From contig NC_009376.1 in the NCBI RefSeq assembly GCF_000016385.1, positions 496,001 through 560,000 on the forward strand: a stretch of DNA of 64,000 bases, given 5' to 3'. Position numbers and translations under genes: made by a program. Source of the stretch: Pyrobaculum arsenaticum DSM 13514 (GTDB lineage Archaea > Thermoproteota > Thermoprotei > Thermoproteales > Thermoproteaceae). The notes beneath the pieces are model-generated. The model saw only the letters and a program-made list of their open reading frames with translations. It did no database searches and had not been told where the DNA came from. Position 1 is the first letter of the stretch; each line of letters starts with the position of its first letter. Shown here piece after piece: positions 43,016 to 51,785 of this stretch.

Positions 43016-43340
43016 CTATTCGTCACATAGAAGCGCGGCCGCCCTCGCGCCGCCGTCTAAAATCACAACAACTTCGCCATCTTTTTCACCCCCGCATTAA
43101 GTAGAACTTTTTCTTCCGCCTTCGTCATAATCAACCTCCACCTCGACAGCTCGGCCTCTAGCCGGCCCTTCTTCTCCACACCGCACAGGCGCCTCTCGCC
43201 ATAGCCCCTCTCCTTGTCCTCAGCCACGCCTTTCATTGGGTCTACGGTCTCTGCCTCCCGTGCCAGCTTGAGGTACTCCTCAACTACATCGTAGGATCCC
43301 CTTGCTTTGGCGGTCTGCTCCAGCTTGCAAGAGCCTTCTT
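43016..43340 (-). pseudogene. Frameshifted remnant downstream of the coiled-coil gene
   Basis: The frame around 43095-43330 reads protein-like KLEQTAKARGSYDVVEEYLK and RLEAELSRWRLIMTKAEEKV. It then ends after VLLNAG, where a run of five C on the plus strand (43089-43093) lies. Moving one base gives EKDGEVVVILDGGARAAALL up to a stop at 43016. The join across the homopolymer suggests one gene broken by an indel. No start codon can be assigned because its upstream part runs into the coiled-coil gene. Confidence 0.4.
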
Positions 43341-43355
43341 TGCCTATTCCCTTTT

Positions 43356-44603
43356 TCAGCCGCTTCCCGCGCCCTCTTTGTCCGGCGCGCCTTCTAGCCT
43401 CTTCTTGCACTCGTCGAGCTGCGCCTTCAGTTGGGCCACCATCGCCTCTCTGAGTAGTAGACTTCTGTAAAATGCCAACGTCTCCCTCTCCTGTTCCAGC
43501 AACCTCTTTTCCCACTCGTTGAGCCTCTGCTCCTCTTCTATTAGCCTCTTGGCGAAGCGGCCGAGGTTGTCCAGGAGCTCTACCTCCTTGGCCCTTACCG
43601 CCTCTTCCAGCTTTTTCAACTCCTCCTGCTTCTTGGCCACGGCGTCTTCGAACATCTTGTACTTAGCCACGAGCTCCTCCAGCTCCTGTTTCTTTTTCTC
43701 CAGCGAGGCTTGGACCTCCGCTAGCTCCTTCTCCTTCTTCGCCAAGTCGGCAAGCCTCTTCTCAACCTCCGCGGCCTGGGAGAGGAGGGCCTTGGCCCGC
43801 TCCTCCTGCTCCGCCAACTGCCTCTGCCTAACCGCCAGCTCTTGCTCCAGCTTCTTAAGCTCGAACTCCTTCCGCAGAAGCTCCTCCCTCTGTTGCCTCA
43901 GCTGGGCGTCGCGCTCCTCCAGCTCCCGCAGACGCGACGCCAGGAGCGACAGCGCCTTCTTCGCCTCCTCCATAGAGCTCTTGGTGGGCTCGGACAGCTC
44001 GGCAACTTTCTTGGCGTTCTCCATCAAGAGGGCTAGCTCTCCCTCCCTCTTCCTCAAGGCCTCCTCCCTCGTCTTGAGCTCTGCCTCCTTGTAGGCCAAC
44101 TGCCTGATCTTAGCCTCGTAGTCCTGCATCTTGGCGTTGAAGTCCTTTATCATCTCCAGCATAGCAGAGGCCACTGCCCGAATTTGGTCGCTCTGCGCCT
44201 TGATGGCGTTTAGCTGCTCGGCGAGGCTCTCAACCCTACCAGCCACTGCGTCTAGCTTTTCCGCCACCGATATGAACTGGTTCGTCGCATCTGTGACGAG
44301 CTTCGCCGAGGCAGACAGGCGGTCGGCAACGGCGGACAGCTCGGCCAGCTTGTCAGCAGACGCGTTGATCTGGGCCACCGCGCGGTTGAGCTGTGCCGTG
44401 GCCTCGACGAGGTCTTTAGACAGCCGGCTCAGGAGAGAGCCCAGGCCTTCCACCGACTTTTTTAAGTCCAGGGAGTTGGCCTTGACCTCGGCGACTATTT
44501 CATTCCTGATGTCTTCGATGCGCGTCGATATGGTGCTGACATCCGCCGAGAGTTTAGTCAAGACCTCATCTACCTTCTTCCCGGCATCTTCTCTTCTAAA
44601 CAC
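43356..44603 (-). CDS. Long coiled-coil protein
   Basis: 415 residues, almost entirely heptad coiled coil. The first third (about 1-150) has methyl-accepting-like amphipathic helices (LAELSAVADRLSASAKLVTD). The rest is Glu/Lys/Arg-rich with repeats such as EKELAEVQASLEKKKQELEE. No ATPase head, so not an SMC protein. The GTG at 44603 lies 25 nt from a perfect TATA (GTATATATAC, about 44624-44633). It could be a cytosolic scaffold; function unknown. Confidence 0.75.
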   Translation of the reverse strand: MFRREDAGKKVDEVLTKLSADVSTISTRIEDIRNEIVAEVKANSLDLKKSVEGLGSLLSRLSKDLVEATAQLNRAVAQINASADKLAELSAVADRLSASAKLVTDATNQFISVAEKLDAVAGRVESLAEQLNAIKAQSDQIRAVASAMLEMIKDFNAKMQDYEAKIRQLAYKEAELKTREEALRKREGELALLMENAKKVAELSEPTKSSMEEAKKALSLLASRLRELEERDAQLRQQREELLRKEFELKKLEQELAVRQRQLAEQEERAKALLSQAAEVEKRLADLAKKEKELAEVQASLEKKKQELEELVAKYKMFEDAVAKKQEELKKLEEAVRAKEVELLDNLGRFAKRLIEEEQRLNEWEKRLLEQERETLAFYRSLLLREAMVAQLKAQLDECKKRLEGAPDKEGAGSG

Positions 44604-44647
44604 AAGAGCTGTTTTGTAAGATGGTATATATACGCTTCGCCTAATGC

Positions 44648-44974
44648 CTAGCGTTTAGCTGGGGCCTCTTGCAGAGCCATCAACTTCTCCAACAAGGCAA
44701 GGCAAGTCTCGTCCCTCTTGGCCCGCTCTTCGGCGGCCAGCGACTTGATAAGACTTGCCTGCTCAGCCACGGCCTGGGCCACGGCCTCCAGCTTCTCCGC
44801 CGCCTCCCGCAGAGCCCTCGCCGCGGCGTCTGCATTCGCCGGCGCGCTGGGCTGAAGCTCATAAAGCCTCTTGTACAACTCAGCCACGTCTCTCTGCAAC
44901 TTCGCCACCTCCCTCCTCAGCTCCCTCAGCTCGGCCAAAATCTCTACCACATACTCCGGATACTCCTCCGCCAT
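44648..44974 (-). CDS. Short coiled-coil protein
   Basis: 108 residues: two helical coils (VEILAELRELRREVAKLQRD and AARALREAAEKLEAVAQAVA) split by a Pro/Ala linker. The ATG lies about 24 nt from the A/T element at 44990-45001. It is upstream of the long coiled-coil gene on the same strand, with its own promoter. Role unknown. Confidence 0.7.
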   Translation of the reverse strand: MAEEYPEYVVEILAELRELRREVAKLQRDVAELYKRLYELQPSAPANADAAARALREAAEKLEAVAQAVAEQASLIKSLAAEERAKRDETCLALLEKLMALQEAPAKR

Positions 44975-44987
44975 GAAACCAAGAGCG

Positions 44988-45003
44988 GTGTATAATTTAT
45001 AAC
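44988..45003. promoter_or_regulatory. Single bidirectional TATA element
   Basis: TATAATTTATA at 44991-45001 is nearly palindromic and midway between the ATG at 44974 (minus) and the ATG at 45024 (plus), which are 50 nt apart. It can serve as TATA box in both directions for two leaderless genes. Confidence 0.65.
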
Positions 45004-45023
45004 TAACGCCCAGTCGGCGCCTT

Positions 45024-45707
45024 ATGGGATTCGTGTCGAAAAAGGCCGTCGTCCAAGCCCGCTACGTCTCGCCCGACGCCTACATATACGGCCCCACACA
45101 CATCGGAAGCGGTAGCTACGTAGACGCGGCCGTAATTGGGTACCCCACTCGCCAGAAGATACTAAAGGGCAACGGCCCGCTGGACGAGCTGAGCGACGGC
45201 GCGAAGATTGGCGAGTTGGTGATTATTAGAAGCGGCGTGGTTATTTACGAAAACGCGGAGATCGGCGACGGCTGCGAGTTCGGCCACAACGTCCTAGTGA
45301 GGGAGCTAGCGAAAATCGGGCGTGGAGTGAGGATAGGCACCAACGCAATTGTAGAACGCGACGTGAAAATCGGAGACAGGGCCTGGATCCAGTCCATGGT
45401 CTACATACCAAACGGCACGGTGATAGAGGAGGACGTCTTCATTGGCCCAAATGCAGTTATCACCAACGACAAGTACCCACCCAGCAAGAGGCTCGCCCCC
45501 GTAGTGATAAGGAGGGGCGCGGTAATAGGGGCGAACGCCACACTCGTGGCGGGGGTCGAAATCGGGGAAGGCGCAGTGGTGGCGGCGGGTGCGGTGGTCA
45601 CCAGAGACGTACCCCCCGGCGCCGTAGTCGCCGGGGTCCCCGCCCGGGTAATCGGAAAAGCTGAGGATTACCTGAAAAAACGGGCTATTTACGAGACTAG
45701 CGGCTGA
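45024..45707 (+). CDS. Left-handed beta-helix (hexapeptide) acyltransferase
   Basis: 227 residues of hexapeptide repeats: PTHIGSGSYVDAAVIG, NAEIGDGCEFGHNVLV, AKIGRGVRIGTNAIV, EIGEGAVVAAGAVVTRDVPPG and the closing VVAGVPARVIGKAED. Such trimeric enzymes transfer acetyl groups to nucleotide or amino sugars in surface glycan synthesis (WbpD/WlbB type). No sugar-pathway gene is adjacent, so the acceptor is unknown. Confidence 0.82.
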   Translation: MGFVSKKAVVQARYVSPDAYIYGPTHIGSGSYVDAAVIGYPTRQKILKGNGPLDELSDGAKIGELVIIRSGVVIYENAEIGDGCEFGHNVLVRELAKIGRGVRIGTNAIVERDVKIGDRAWIQSMVYIPNGTVIEEDVFIGPNAVITNDKYPPSKRLAPVVIRRGAVIGANATLVAGVEIGEGAVVAAGAVVTRDVPPGAVVAGVPARVIGKAEDYLKKRAIYETSG

Positions 45708-46581
45708 TAATATAGCCTACGGGGAGATCTACGACACATCCATCACTGATTTTTACCTGGCCGCTGATTGCGTAGAGATCTACATACTCTACTACGTTGT
45801 ACCCATTGCCGCGAAGGGCTCCTAAATTTTCATAATCGACTTTAAGCTCCACCCCTGCGAACTGCTTAAAATCGGCGCTGATTGACAGTGGTATGAGCAC
45901 CAACCAGCCATACTTCTTGACAAAATCTAATCCTTTCAGAAGCGTCGCGGCGCCAACTGCTATTACGCCTACTGGGGAGTCTACCTGTAGCGACAGGGAA
46001 GAGCACTGGGAGTTCACGTATTTGGTAAGTTCATCTCCTAGCTTTATTACCTTGCGATTATATACAGTGGAGGGCTCAGCAGATATTGTCCTAATTAGCT
46101 TGTAATATTTTCTCAACTCTAGCAACGTGATTAATGTATTACTGTCAACAGCTCCTATAAATAACAGTGTTTTTCCAGCTGAATCCTTTTTTATGTAGTG
46201 CACATGAGTCTTATACATCACCTTGCCGGTCCGCGAAGAGCCCACCACCCTCCCGCCGTCGCGGCACACTTGCCACTCGTCATAGCGGTCAACAGTGAGC
46301 TTTCCATAAACACCCACCCAGTAGGCTTTCTCTGGCAACACCGATGGGTAATCCCATATTTTTGTCGTGTTGTCCTTGATATCCCACTGGCCTGTGATGA
46401 GGTCAGATATCTTAATGTCGACATCCCCTATTTGATACCCTAATGCCAGCGCCCCGGATATGTAGAGGCGCGACCCTATCGTAATCTCGTAGTTTAATCC
46501 CACTTCTCCTGAGTATGAGTACTGGTTGTGTAGGAATAGTATGGGTATCCTCCCTCCTAGGTCTTTTTCTGTGTCTAACAC
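45697..46581 (-). CDS. C-terminal part of a frameshifted secreted protein
   Basis: 294 residues, beta-rich, with no signal peptide and no recognisable start context. It opens with LDTEKDLGGRIPILFLHNQY. In the same frame, codons before the nominal GTG continue as WRYNFTV, which completes the end of the upstream frame. The stop overlaps the acyltransferase gene by 11 nt. It is most likely the second part of the gene beginning at 47189. Family unknown. Confidence 0.55.
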   Translation of the reverse strand: MLDTEKDLGGRIPILFLHNQYSYSGEVGLNYEITIGSRLYISGALALGYQIGDVDIKISDLITGQWDIKDNTTKIWDYPSVLPEKAYWVGVYGKLTVDRYDEWQVCRDGGRVVGSSRTGKVMYKTHVHYIKKDSAGKTLLFIGAVDSNTLITLLELRKYYKLIRTISAEPSTVYNRKVIKLGDELTKYVNSQCSSLSLQVDSPVGVIAVGAATLLKGLDFVKKYGWLVLIPLSISADFKQFAGVELKVDYENLGALRGNGYNVVEYVDLYAISGQVKISDGCVVDLPVGYIISR

Positions 46582-47189
46582 TGTAAAGTTGTAGCGCCAC
46601 TCGAGGTGCAGTCCAGGCCGAAGTTGGCGAAGTTATAGCTGGCGGGTCTCCTTCCCTCTGTAGGCCGCTTTGAAGTAATTACCTGCGCCTTGACGACGTA
46701 GGTGGTGTTTCTCTTGGCCAGCTTGTGGGGGTTGTAGTTTACAAATGCGAAGCCCCAATACTCGTCGCCGTACCATATGTGTACGTGGATGGAGGGCTCT
46801 ACGCCGGTGGTGTTGCCCAGGTGGTGAACCCAGTCGTCGAGGACTTGGCCGAATTTCCCGCTTAGCTTAACCACGACGGTGTTGCCTCTCACCTCGGCGT
46901 CGTCTAGCCAAACCTCGCCCACGGTGGGCCCCACAGCGGATAGCTGAACGCTCCTCATGGGCGGCTTCCCCATCTCGCTGGCGGGCGGCAAGATGACGAT
47001 AACTGCGGGTTCTCTGCTCGGCTCGTACCTGCCGAAATACGGCTGGACAACCAGCCTATATTTCAACGAATCCTCCTTCACCACGTCCACGTACACGCCC
47101 AGCGGGGTTTGGTAGCTGGGCTTCAACACGACGTACAACGCCGCGGCGGCGGCCAGCGCCAGCCCGATTACTATCCCCCGCAACAGCAT
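46575..47189 (-). CDS. N-terminal part of a frameshifted secreted protein
   Basis: 204 residues: signal/anchor MLLRGIVIGLALAAAAALYV, then an extracellular region with GRYEPSREPAVIVILPP and VHIWYGDEYWGFAFVNYNPH. It terminates at NFGLDCTSSGATTLQC. Restoring one missing base near 46600 would read on through a Trp-Arg-Tyr-Asn-Phe-Thr segment into the downstream frame and give one protein of about 500 residues. Function unknown. Confidence 0.55.
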   Translation of the reverse strand: MLLRGIVIGLALAAAAALYVVLKPSYQTPLGVYVDVVKEDSLKYRLVVQPYFGRYEPSREPAVIVILPPASEMGKPPMRSVQLSAVGPTVGEVWLDDAEVRGNTVVVKLSGKFGQVLDDWVHHLGNTTGVEPSIHVHIWYGDEYWGFAFVNYNPHKLAKRNTTYVVKAQVITSKRPTEGRRPASYNFANFGLDCTSSGATTLQC

Positions 47190-47292
47190 GCCACTCCGCA
47201 GAATTTCCTATTTTTTCAGTTAGTCTTTGATCGTAAATCTTTTAATTTTTTGGCTAAGTCGTGTTGGGGTTTTTCGCCGTTGATCTCAATGC

Positions 47293-48627
47293 TTAGCGGC
47301 TATTCGTAGTGGTAGATGTGCCGCGGTTGCCCGTCTTCCCGCTTCTGTGAGCAACGGCGGCGTAGAAAAGCGCCCCCGCCGCCGCCCATACGCCTATTAT
47401 CCAGAGGTATGGGTATTTTTCGAGTATTGTCAAGGCTAGCCCAACAGTCACCATGACTATGGCTAGTAGAGCTGATAGGGGGATTCCCCTGATCAGTGGT
47501 GTTTTAAATGCGCCGTATAGCGTCCCGCTTCTGGCAGCCTTCGCTAAGGCCAGCGCGACGAGCATGTAGTTGGTGAGGGAACCCACGGCGTAGATGGACA
47601 ATATGAGGTCCACCTCCCCCGGCGCAATAAACAGTAGCGACACCAAATACGCCAAGGCAAGGGAAGAGTGGGGTGTTCTAAACTTCTTGTGGAGCTTCTT
47701 GAAAAAGGAGGGCATGAGCCCCTCGTCGGAGAGTATGTATGTCAGTCTCGTAAACGAGGTGTAGCCCGCCAGGGCTGCCACGGTCATTACCAGTACTATG
47801 CTCGCCGAGACAAGGTACTGAAGCGCGTGGTTGACCTTCTGTGCGAGGTACACGGGCGCTAGGGCTGGGTCTTGCAGATCCCCCGGCGCCAAGGCGCTCA
47901 TGGCCGCGGCGGTTAGGCCGAGACCTATGAAGACTCCCATGCCGATTACCAATAGAGTTGCCTTCGGCACCTGTACGAGGGGCTCCCTGGCCTCCCCGGC
48001 GAGCTGGCCTATGGTATCCACGCCGGTGTAGCCCCGCGACGCGAGGGAAAACGCGAAGAAGAGGTTGGCCGCCACGACGCCGTCCCAGTTGAAGCTTGGC
48101 GGCGCCGCGGGGTAGGTGGCCAGTGCCACGACTATGACAGTGGCCATAATCACCACGTCGAAAACCGCCACCGCCTTGGCGAAATTAGCCGACTCCCTAA
48201 TGCCAATGAGGGAGAGAGCGAAGAGAGCTGTCGAAATGGCTGCCGCGACTACGGCCTCGCTTGTCCCCACGCCCCAGATCTTGTGCAACACCTTGGCCGC
48301 GTCTATTGTCCCGTAGCTTATCATAATGATTTGGTCAAAGGCCAGCAACCAGACTGAGAGATAGGCAATTGTCTTTCCGAATGAGTACTTGACGTAGAGA
48401 TAAGATCCTCCTGCTTCGGGAAACCTTGACCCCATTTCGCCGTATGACAACGCTATGGCCGCCATAAGCGCTATGCTGTACGCTACGGCAAAGAACCCGT
48501 ACTGACCCCCGGAGAGAAGTAAAAACCCAAGAACGAAGTAGAAGGTTGATTGGATGTCTGAGTAAATTAGGGCAAACATCTCGAACACCCCCAGCTTCCG
48601 GCGCAACCAGTCGCGGTGGACAGCCAC
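47293..48627 (-). CDS. APC-family amino acid permease
   Basis: 444 residues, about twelve membrane helices. It has the APC N-terminal pattern MFALIYSDIQSTFYFVLG, EMGSRFPEAGGSYLYVKYSFG (helix II-III) and TGVDTIGQLAGEAREPLVQVPKA. It imports or exchanges amino acids or amines; the substrate cannot be told. The GTG is about 23 nt from a GATTTATG box. Confidence 0.85.
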   Translation of the reverse strand: MAVHRDWLRRKLGVFEMFALIYSDIQSTFYFVLGFLLLSGGQYGFFAVAYSIALMAAIALSYGEMGSRFPEAGGSYLYVKYSFGKTIAYLSVWLLAFDQIIMISYGTIDAAKVLHKIWGVGTSEAVVAAAISTALFALSLIGIRESANFAKAVAVFDVVIMATVIVVALATYPAAPPSFNWDGVVAANLFFAFSLASRGYTGVDTIGQLAGEAREPLVQVPKATLLVIGMGVFIGLGLTAAAMSALAPGDLQDPALAPVYLAQKVNHALQYLVSASIVLVMTVAALAGYTSFTRLTYILSDEGLMPSFFKKLHKKFRTPHSSLALAYLVSLLFIAPGEVDLILSIYAVGSLTNYMLVALALAKAARSGTLYGAFKTPLIRGIPLSALLAIVMVTVGLALTILEKYPYLWIIGVWAAAGALFYAAVAHRSGKTGNRGTSTTTNSR

Positions 48628-48699
48628 GGCCCTATTAACCCCCCTACATAAATCTTAGATCATCACACACGGAGCATCTCCTGTGCAAAGACGTGTTTC

Positions 48700-49650
48700 T
48701 TAGGCGAGCTCCTCGGCAAGTGCCACGACTAGCTCCACGGCGTGTTTTAGGTCGTCTTTGTGCGCCATCTCCACCGGCGAGTGGGAGTACTTGGTCAATA
48801 TGCCGATGGCCACGGCTGGGATCCCGGCGGCGAAGAAGGCACCTGCGTCTGTGCCGCCGCCCCCTGAGCCTATCTGTATGGGTATGCCCCGCCTCTTCGC
48901 GACCTCAAGCACCTTCTTGGCCAACTTGTTGTTGTAGGCGCCGTAGTTGTCGAATAGGCGGAGGACTGGACCGTTTCCCGGCTTCACCCCGCCGGTCCAG
49001 TTGGGGTGGCAACAGGCCATCGTGTCAACAACCACCACGTAACTGACGTCGAGGCGTCTTGACAGCGCGCGGGCTCCCATGAGTCCCACCTCCTCCTGCA
49101 CGGTCCAGACGTAGGTCGCGGCGGCTCTCCTGTACGCCTCGAGCAACACCCAGCAACCGGCCCTGTCGTCCAGCGCCGTGGCGGAGACGAATTTCCCCAT
49201 GTTGGAGTACCGCCTGGAAAACGCCGCGGGGGTCATCGGCCCTATGCCCATGGACTCGGCCTCTTGCCTGCTCGCCGCGCCGATGTCTATGTAGAGGTCC
49301 TGCCACGACACCTGTTGTTGCTGTTGCTGGAAGTGGGGCGGGGCAACCCCGATGACCCCCTCGACCTTAAACCCGTCGCCGTAGAGCACCACAGAGGATC
49401 CTGGCAGGATCCTGTCGTCCACGCCGCCGACTTTGCGGAATTTGAGCCTGCCGTCCTCTTCTATGCTTGTGACGAGAAGCCCAACCTCGTCCATGTGGGC
49501 GACGAACGCCACCTTCGACTTGCTGGTTTTTGTCAATACGTTCCCAAACTCGTCCACTTCTCCGTCCTTAACTGCTCCGAGGATGAGGCGCCTGACCTCC
49601 TCCTCGAAGCCCGACACCCCCAGAGCCCTTGTCAAAGACTCTAACTCCAT
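48700..49650 (-). CDS. M42 family metallo-aminopeptidase (TET-type)
   Basis: 316 residues. Metal ligands: AFVAHMDEVG (His about 52), the ALDDRAGCW Asp, the catalytic VQEEVGLMG Glu pair, VVVDTMACC Asp, and KYSHSPVEMAHKDDL His. Such enzymes form large tetrahedral particles that trim peptides from proteasomal digestion in the cytosol. It carries a run of six Gln (PHFQQQQQQVSW) in the inserted PDZ-like region. It shares a promoter element with the nucleoside phosphorylase. Confidence 0.88.
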   Translation of the reverse strand: MELESLTRALGVSGFEEEVRRLILGAVKDGEVDEFGNVLTKTSKSKVAFVAHMDEVGLLVTSIEEDGRLKFRKVGGVDDRILPGSSVVLYGDGFKVEGVIGVAPPHFQQQQQQVSWQDLYIDIGAASRQEAESMGIGPMTPAAFSRRYSNMGKFVSATALDDRAGCWVLLEAYRRAAATYVWTVQEEVGLMGARALSRRLDVSYVVVVDTMACCHPNWTGGVKPGNGPVLRLFDNYGAYNNKLAKKVLEVAKRRGIPIQIGSGGGGTDAGAFFAAGIPAVAIGILTKYSHSPVEMAHKDDLKHAVELVVALAEELA

Positions 49651-49663
49651 ACCCGGTTGATTA

Positions 49664-49678
49664 GACTATAATTTATTT
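49664..49678. promoter_or_regulatory. Single bidirectional TATA element
   Basis: CTATAATTTATTTA, centred near 49673, lies midway between ATG 49650 (minus, aminopeptidase) and ATG 49697 (plus, phosphorylase), 47 nt apart. Both genes would be leaderless. Confidence 0.6.
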
Positions 49679-49696
49679 ACTTCATGTTATGTAGCT

Positions 49697-50431
49697 ATGC
49701 CCTACCACATTAGGGCTGGGGAGGGGGACGTCGCGCCTGTGGTCATCGGCGTGGGGGATCCAGCTAGGGCAAAGCTATTCGCGTCTCTACTCGACGGGGC
49801 GAGGCAGGTGAACGAGCATAGATATCCTGTATACACGGGGTATTTCAGAGGCAGGCCGATAACGGTGGCGGCCCACGGGATAGGGGGACCCTCGGCGGCG
49901 ATAGCAATAGAGGAGTTAAGGATGCTCGGGATGGAGGTTTTCATCCGCATCGGCACCGCAGGTTCTTTCGGCGACTTGGAGGTGGGCGACGTGGTGGTGG
50001 CCGCCGCAGCGGCCGCGCCTCCCGGCGGCGTGCTAGGCGCATACTTCGGCGGCCACTTGCCGCCGCTTGCCGCAGACCCCCAGCTCACCTTAGCCTTGGC
50101 AAAGGCGATCGGCGCTAGGATGGGCTACGTCGTGTCGAGCGACGCGTTCTACGCCGAGGATCCCCACTTTGCGGAGTTTTGGAAAAGCCGCAGGGCCCTC
50201 GCCGTCGAGATGGAGTGCGCCACAGCGATGGCTCTGGGGTGGCTCAGAGGCTTTAAAACGGGGTGCGTCCTCGTGATCTCGAATATAGTGGGGCGGCACG
50301 ACGTCGTTGACCTAACGGAGAGATTCAAGGATGTGTTCTTTAAGACTCTTACAGCGCTGGACGTTGTGGAGACATCGGCAGGGCGGTTGACATCACGGCT
50401 CAGTAGCGACGGCCTGCCCTCATTTCTATAA
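49697..50431 (+). CDS. Purine/uridine nucleoside phosphorylase
   Basis: 244-residue PNP/UDP family enzyme splitting nucleosides with phosphate for salvage. It has GVGDPARA, AAHGIGGPSAAIAIEEL, RIGTAGSFG and the base/ribose motif AVEMECATAMAL with the catalytic Asp region HDVVDLTER. The family resolves poorly into adenosine-, inosine- or uridine-specific members by eye. The stop overlaps the opposite small gene by 32 nt. Confidence 0.82.
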   Translation: MPYHIRAGEGDVAPVVIGVGDPARAKLFASLLDGARQVNEHRYPVYTGYFRGRPITVAAHGIGGPSAAIAIEELRMLGMEVFIRIGTAGSFGDLEVGDVVVAAAAAAPPGGVLGAYFGGHLPPLAADPQLTLALAKAIGARMGYVVSSDAFYAEDPHFAEFWKSRRALAVEMECATAMALGWLRGFKTGCVLVISNIVGRHDVVDLTERFKDVFFKTLTALDVVETSAGRLTSRLSSDGLPSFL

Positions 50432-50630
50432 TGTACTCCGCCAGCTCTTTTAAACATTCGTCGCAGAGCGCCAGCTCGACGCTGTCGGCAACCCTCATGT
50501 AGCCTAAGTTGCCATGGCTTAGCTGGACTCCGCACATGTGGCACCGCGGCTTAAGTGCTGTGAGGAATAGTTTCAGCTCAGTTTCGTCCATTTCGCAATG
50601 TCGGTACCCTCCCAGCTTGAAAAACCTCAT
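50400..50630 (-). CDS. Small zinc-ribbon-like protein
   Basis: 76 residues with RCHMCG and LCDECL (two CxxC pairs, about 27 residues apart), likely one zinc site, and a C-terminal helix. The ATG at 50630 is used; GTG 50669, after another A/T box, would add 13 residues. Function unknown; perhaps nucleic-acid binding. Confidence 0.55.
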   Translation of the reverse strand: MRFFKLGGYRHCEMDETELKLFLTALKPRCHMCGVQLSHGNLGYMRVADSVELALCDECLKELAEYIIEMRAGRRY

Positions 50631-50730
50631 TTTTCTTAGTTTCAGAGAACTCCCTCTCTGGCTCTTCACATTATTTTACTGGGATTTAAAAGAGACTTAA
50701 GGCTAAAAAACTGGTGAGAGACGCACCCCG

Positions 50731-51567
50731 GTGCTGGAGCCCTTGTTGAGATACGCGGGGGCTATAGCTCTCGGATACGCCGTGGGGAGGCTGACCAGGA
50801 GGAGACCTCCTCAGTGGGCGTACACCCCGCTAGTGGCGGCGTTGATATTTTTTGTGGCCGCCAACGCATCTAGGGTAGTCTTGGGAAACCTTGGGCTTTT
50901 CTTAGCAGTGTCTCTGGCGTATGCGGCGGCGCTGGTGTTGATGACCGCCGCTATTGGTTCTCTCTTTGATCGATCCACGTCTTACGAGGCGGTGGGAAGG
51001 CCTGCGATTTCCCTCTACGCCGTCGCGGCAATGGCCCTTGGCCTAGCTGTGGGGTACTACGCCAGTCTCGACTACGGGGTTGCAATAGACCCATTACTAA
51101 TTACTCTGCTCCTCGTAGCAGGCGCTGACATGGCTGGCGTTAAGATAAGGCTAGAGAGGAAGACCCTAGCAGCCCCCGCCGCCTCTCTTGTAGCCGCTAC
51201 TGTAGTGGCGCCGCTTTTCACGGCGGCGTTTAAGATAACGCCGGCGGTGGCGTACGGCCTGGGGTGGTACAGCTTCACAGGCCCCTATCTAGCAGGTGCG
51301 GGAGATGCCGCCGGAGGGGCGTATGGCCTCTTGGTCAACTTTTTCAGAGAACAACTAACCTTCGTCCTGGCTCCCCTCCTGGCCCGGAGGTTTGGCAGAG
51401 TCGGGGTGCTGGCCGCCGGCGGCGCGACGACCATGGACAACACCTTGCCGCTCTACGTCGCCCTCTATGGCCCCTCCTTTTCGATATACGCTTTTGCAAA
51501 CGGCGTCTTGCTCACGCTAATAGTGCCCATAGTAGTGCCCGCCGTGCACCAGCTCTACGTTGCATAA
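50731..51567 (+). CDS. lysO: LysO-like lysine exporter
   Basis: 278 residues, about eight or more helices. Family features: an N-terminal DUF340 block, LLLVAGADMAGVKIRL, AYGLGWYSFTGPYLAGAGDA, NFFREQLTFVLAPLLARRFG and AAGGATTMDNTLPLYV. LysO exports lysine and toxic analogues. The GTG is 25 nt after a GCTAAAAAAC box. Confidence 0.82.
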   Translation: MLEPLLRYAGAIALGYAVGRLTRRRPPQWAYTPLVAALIFFVAANASRVVLGNLGLFLAVSLAYAAALVLMTAAIGSLFDRSTSYEAVGRPAISLYAVAAMALGLAVGYYASLDYGVAIDPLLITLLLVAGADMAGVKIRLERKTLAAPAASLVAATVVAPLFTAAFKITPAVAYGLGWYSFTGPYLAGAGDAAGGAYGLLVNFFREQLTFVLAPLLARRFGRVGVLAAGGATTMDNTLPLYVALYGPSFSIYAFANGVLLTLIVPIVVPAVHQLYVA

Positions 51568-51614
51568 ATGAGGGCACACCGTAACTGTATTTATACCTCG
51601 TATACATTATCTCA

Positions 51615-51785
51615 ATGAGGCGTGTCAGAGAGCTTCTCGGGATCTCAGCCGTCTCTCTCCTGAGATATGGAGTACACCCAGACGACGACGTAAACAGCGC
51701 CGTTAGGATACTTGAGGTCAAGGCGCCCCACCTGGCCTCTCTCCTCAAGGCACTGGCCGAGTCAGAGGCGCCATCTTGGAGTTAG
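51615..51785 (+). CDS. Leaderless 56-residue protein of unknown function
   Basis: ATG 51615 is 25 nt from a strong TATA (TATTTATACC, 51586-51595). It opens a frame beginning MRRVRELLGISAVSLLRYGV followed by a helical, Ala/Leu-rich half (EVKAPHLASLLKALAESEAP). No family recognised; it looks like a small DNA- or protein-binding helical peptide. It overlaps the end of ubiX by 24 nt. Confidence 0.55.
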   Translation: MRRVRELLGISAVSLLRYGVHPDDDVNSAVRILEVKAPHLASLLKALAESEAPSWS

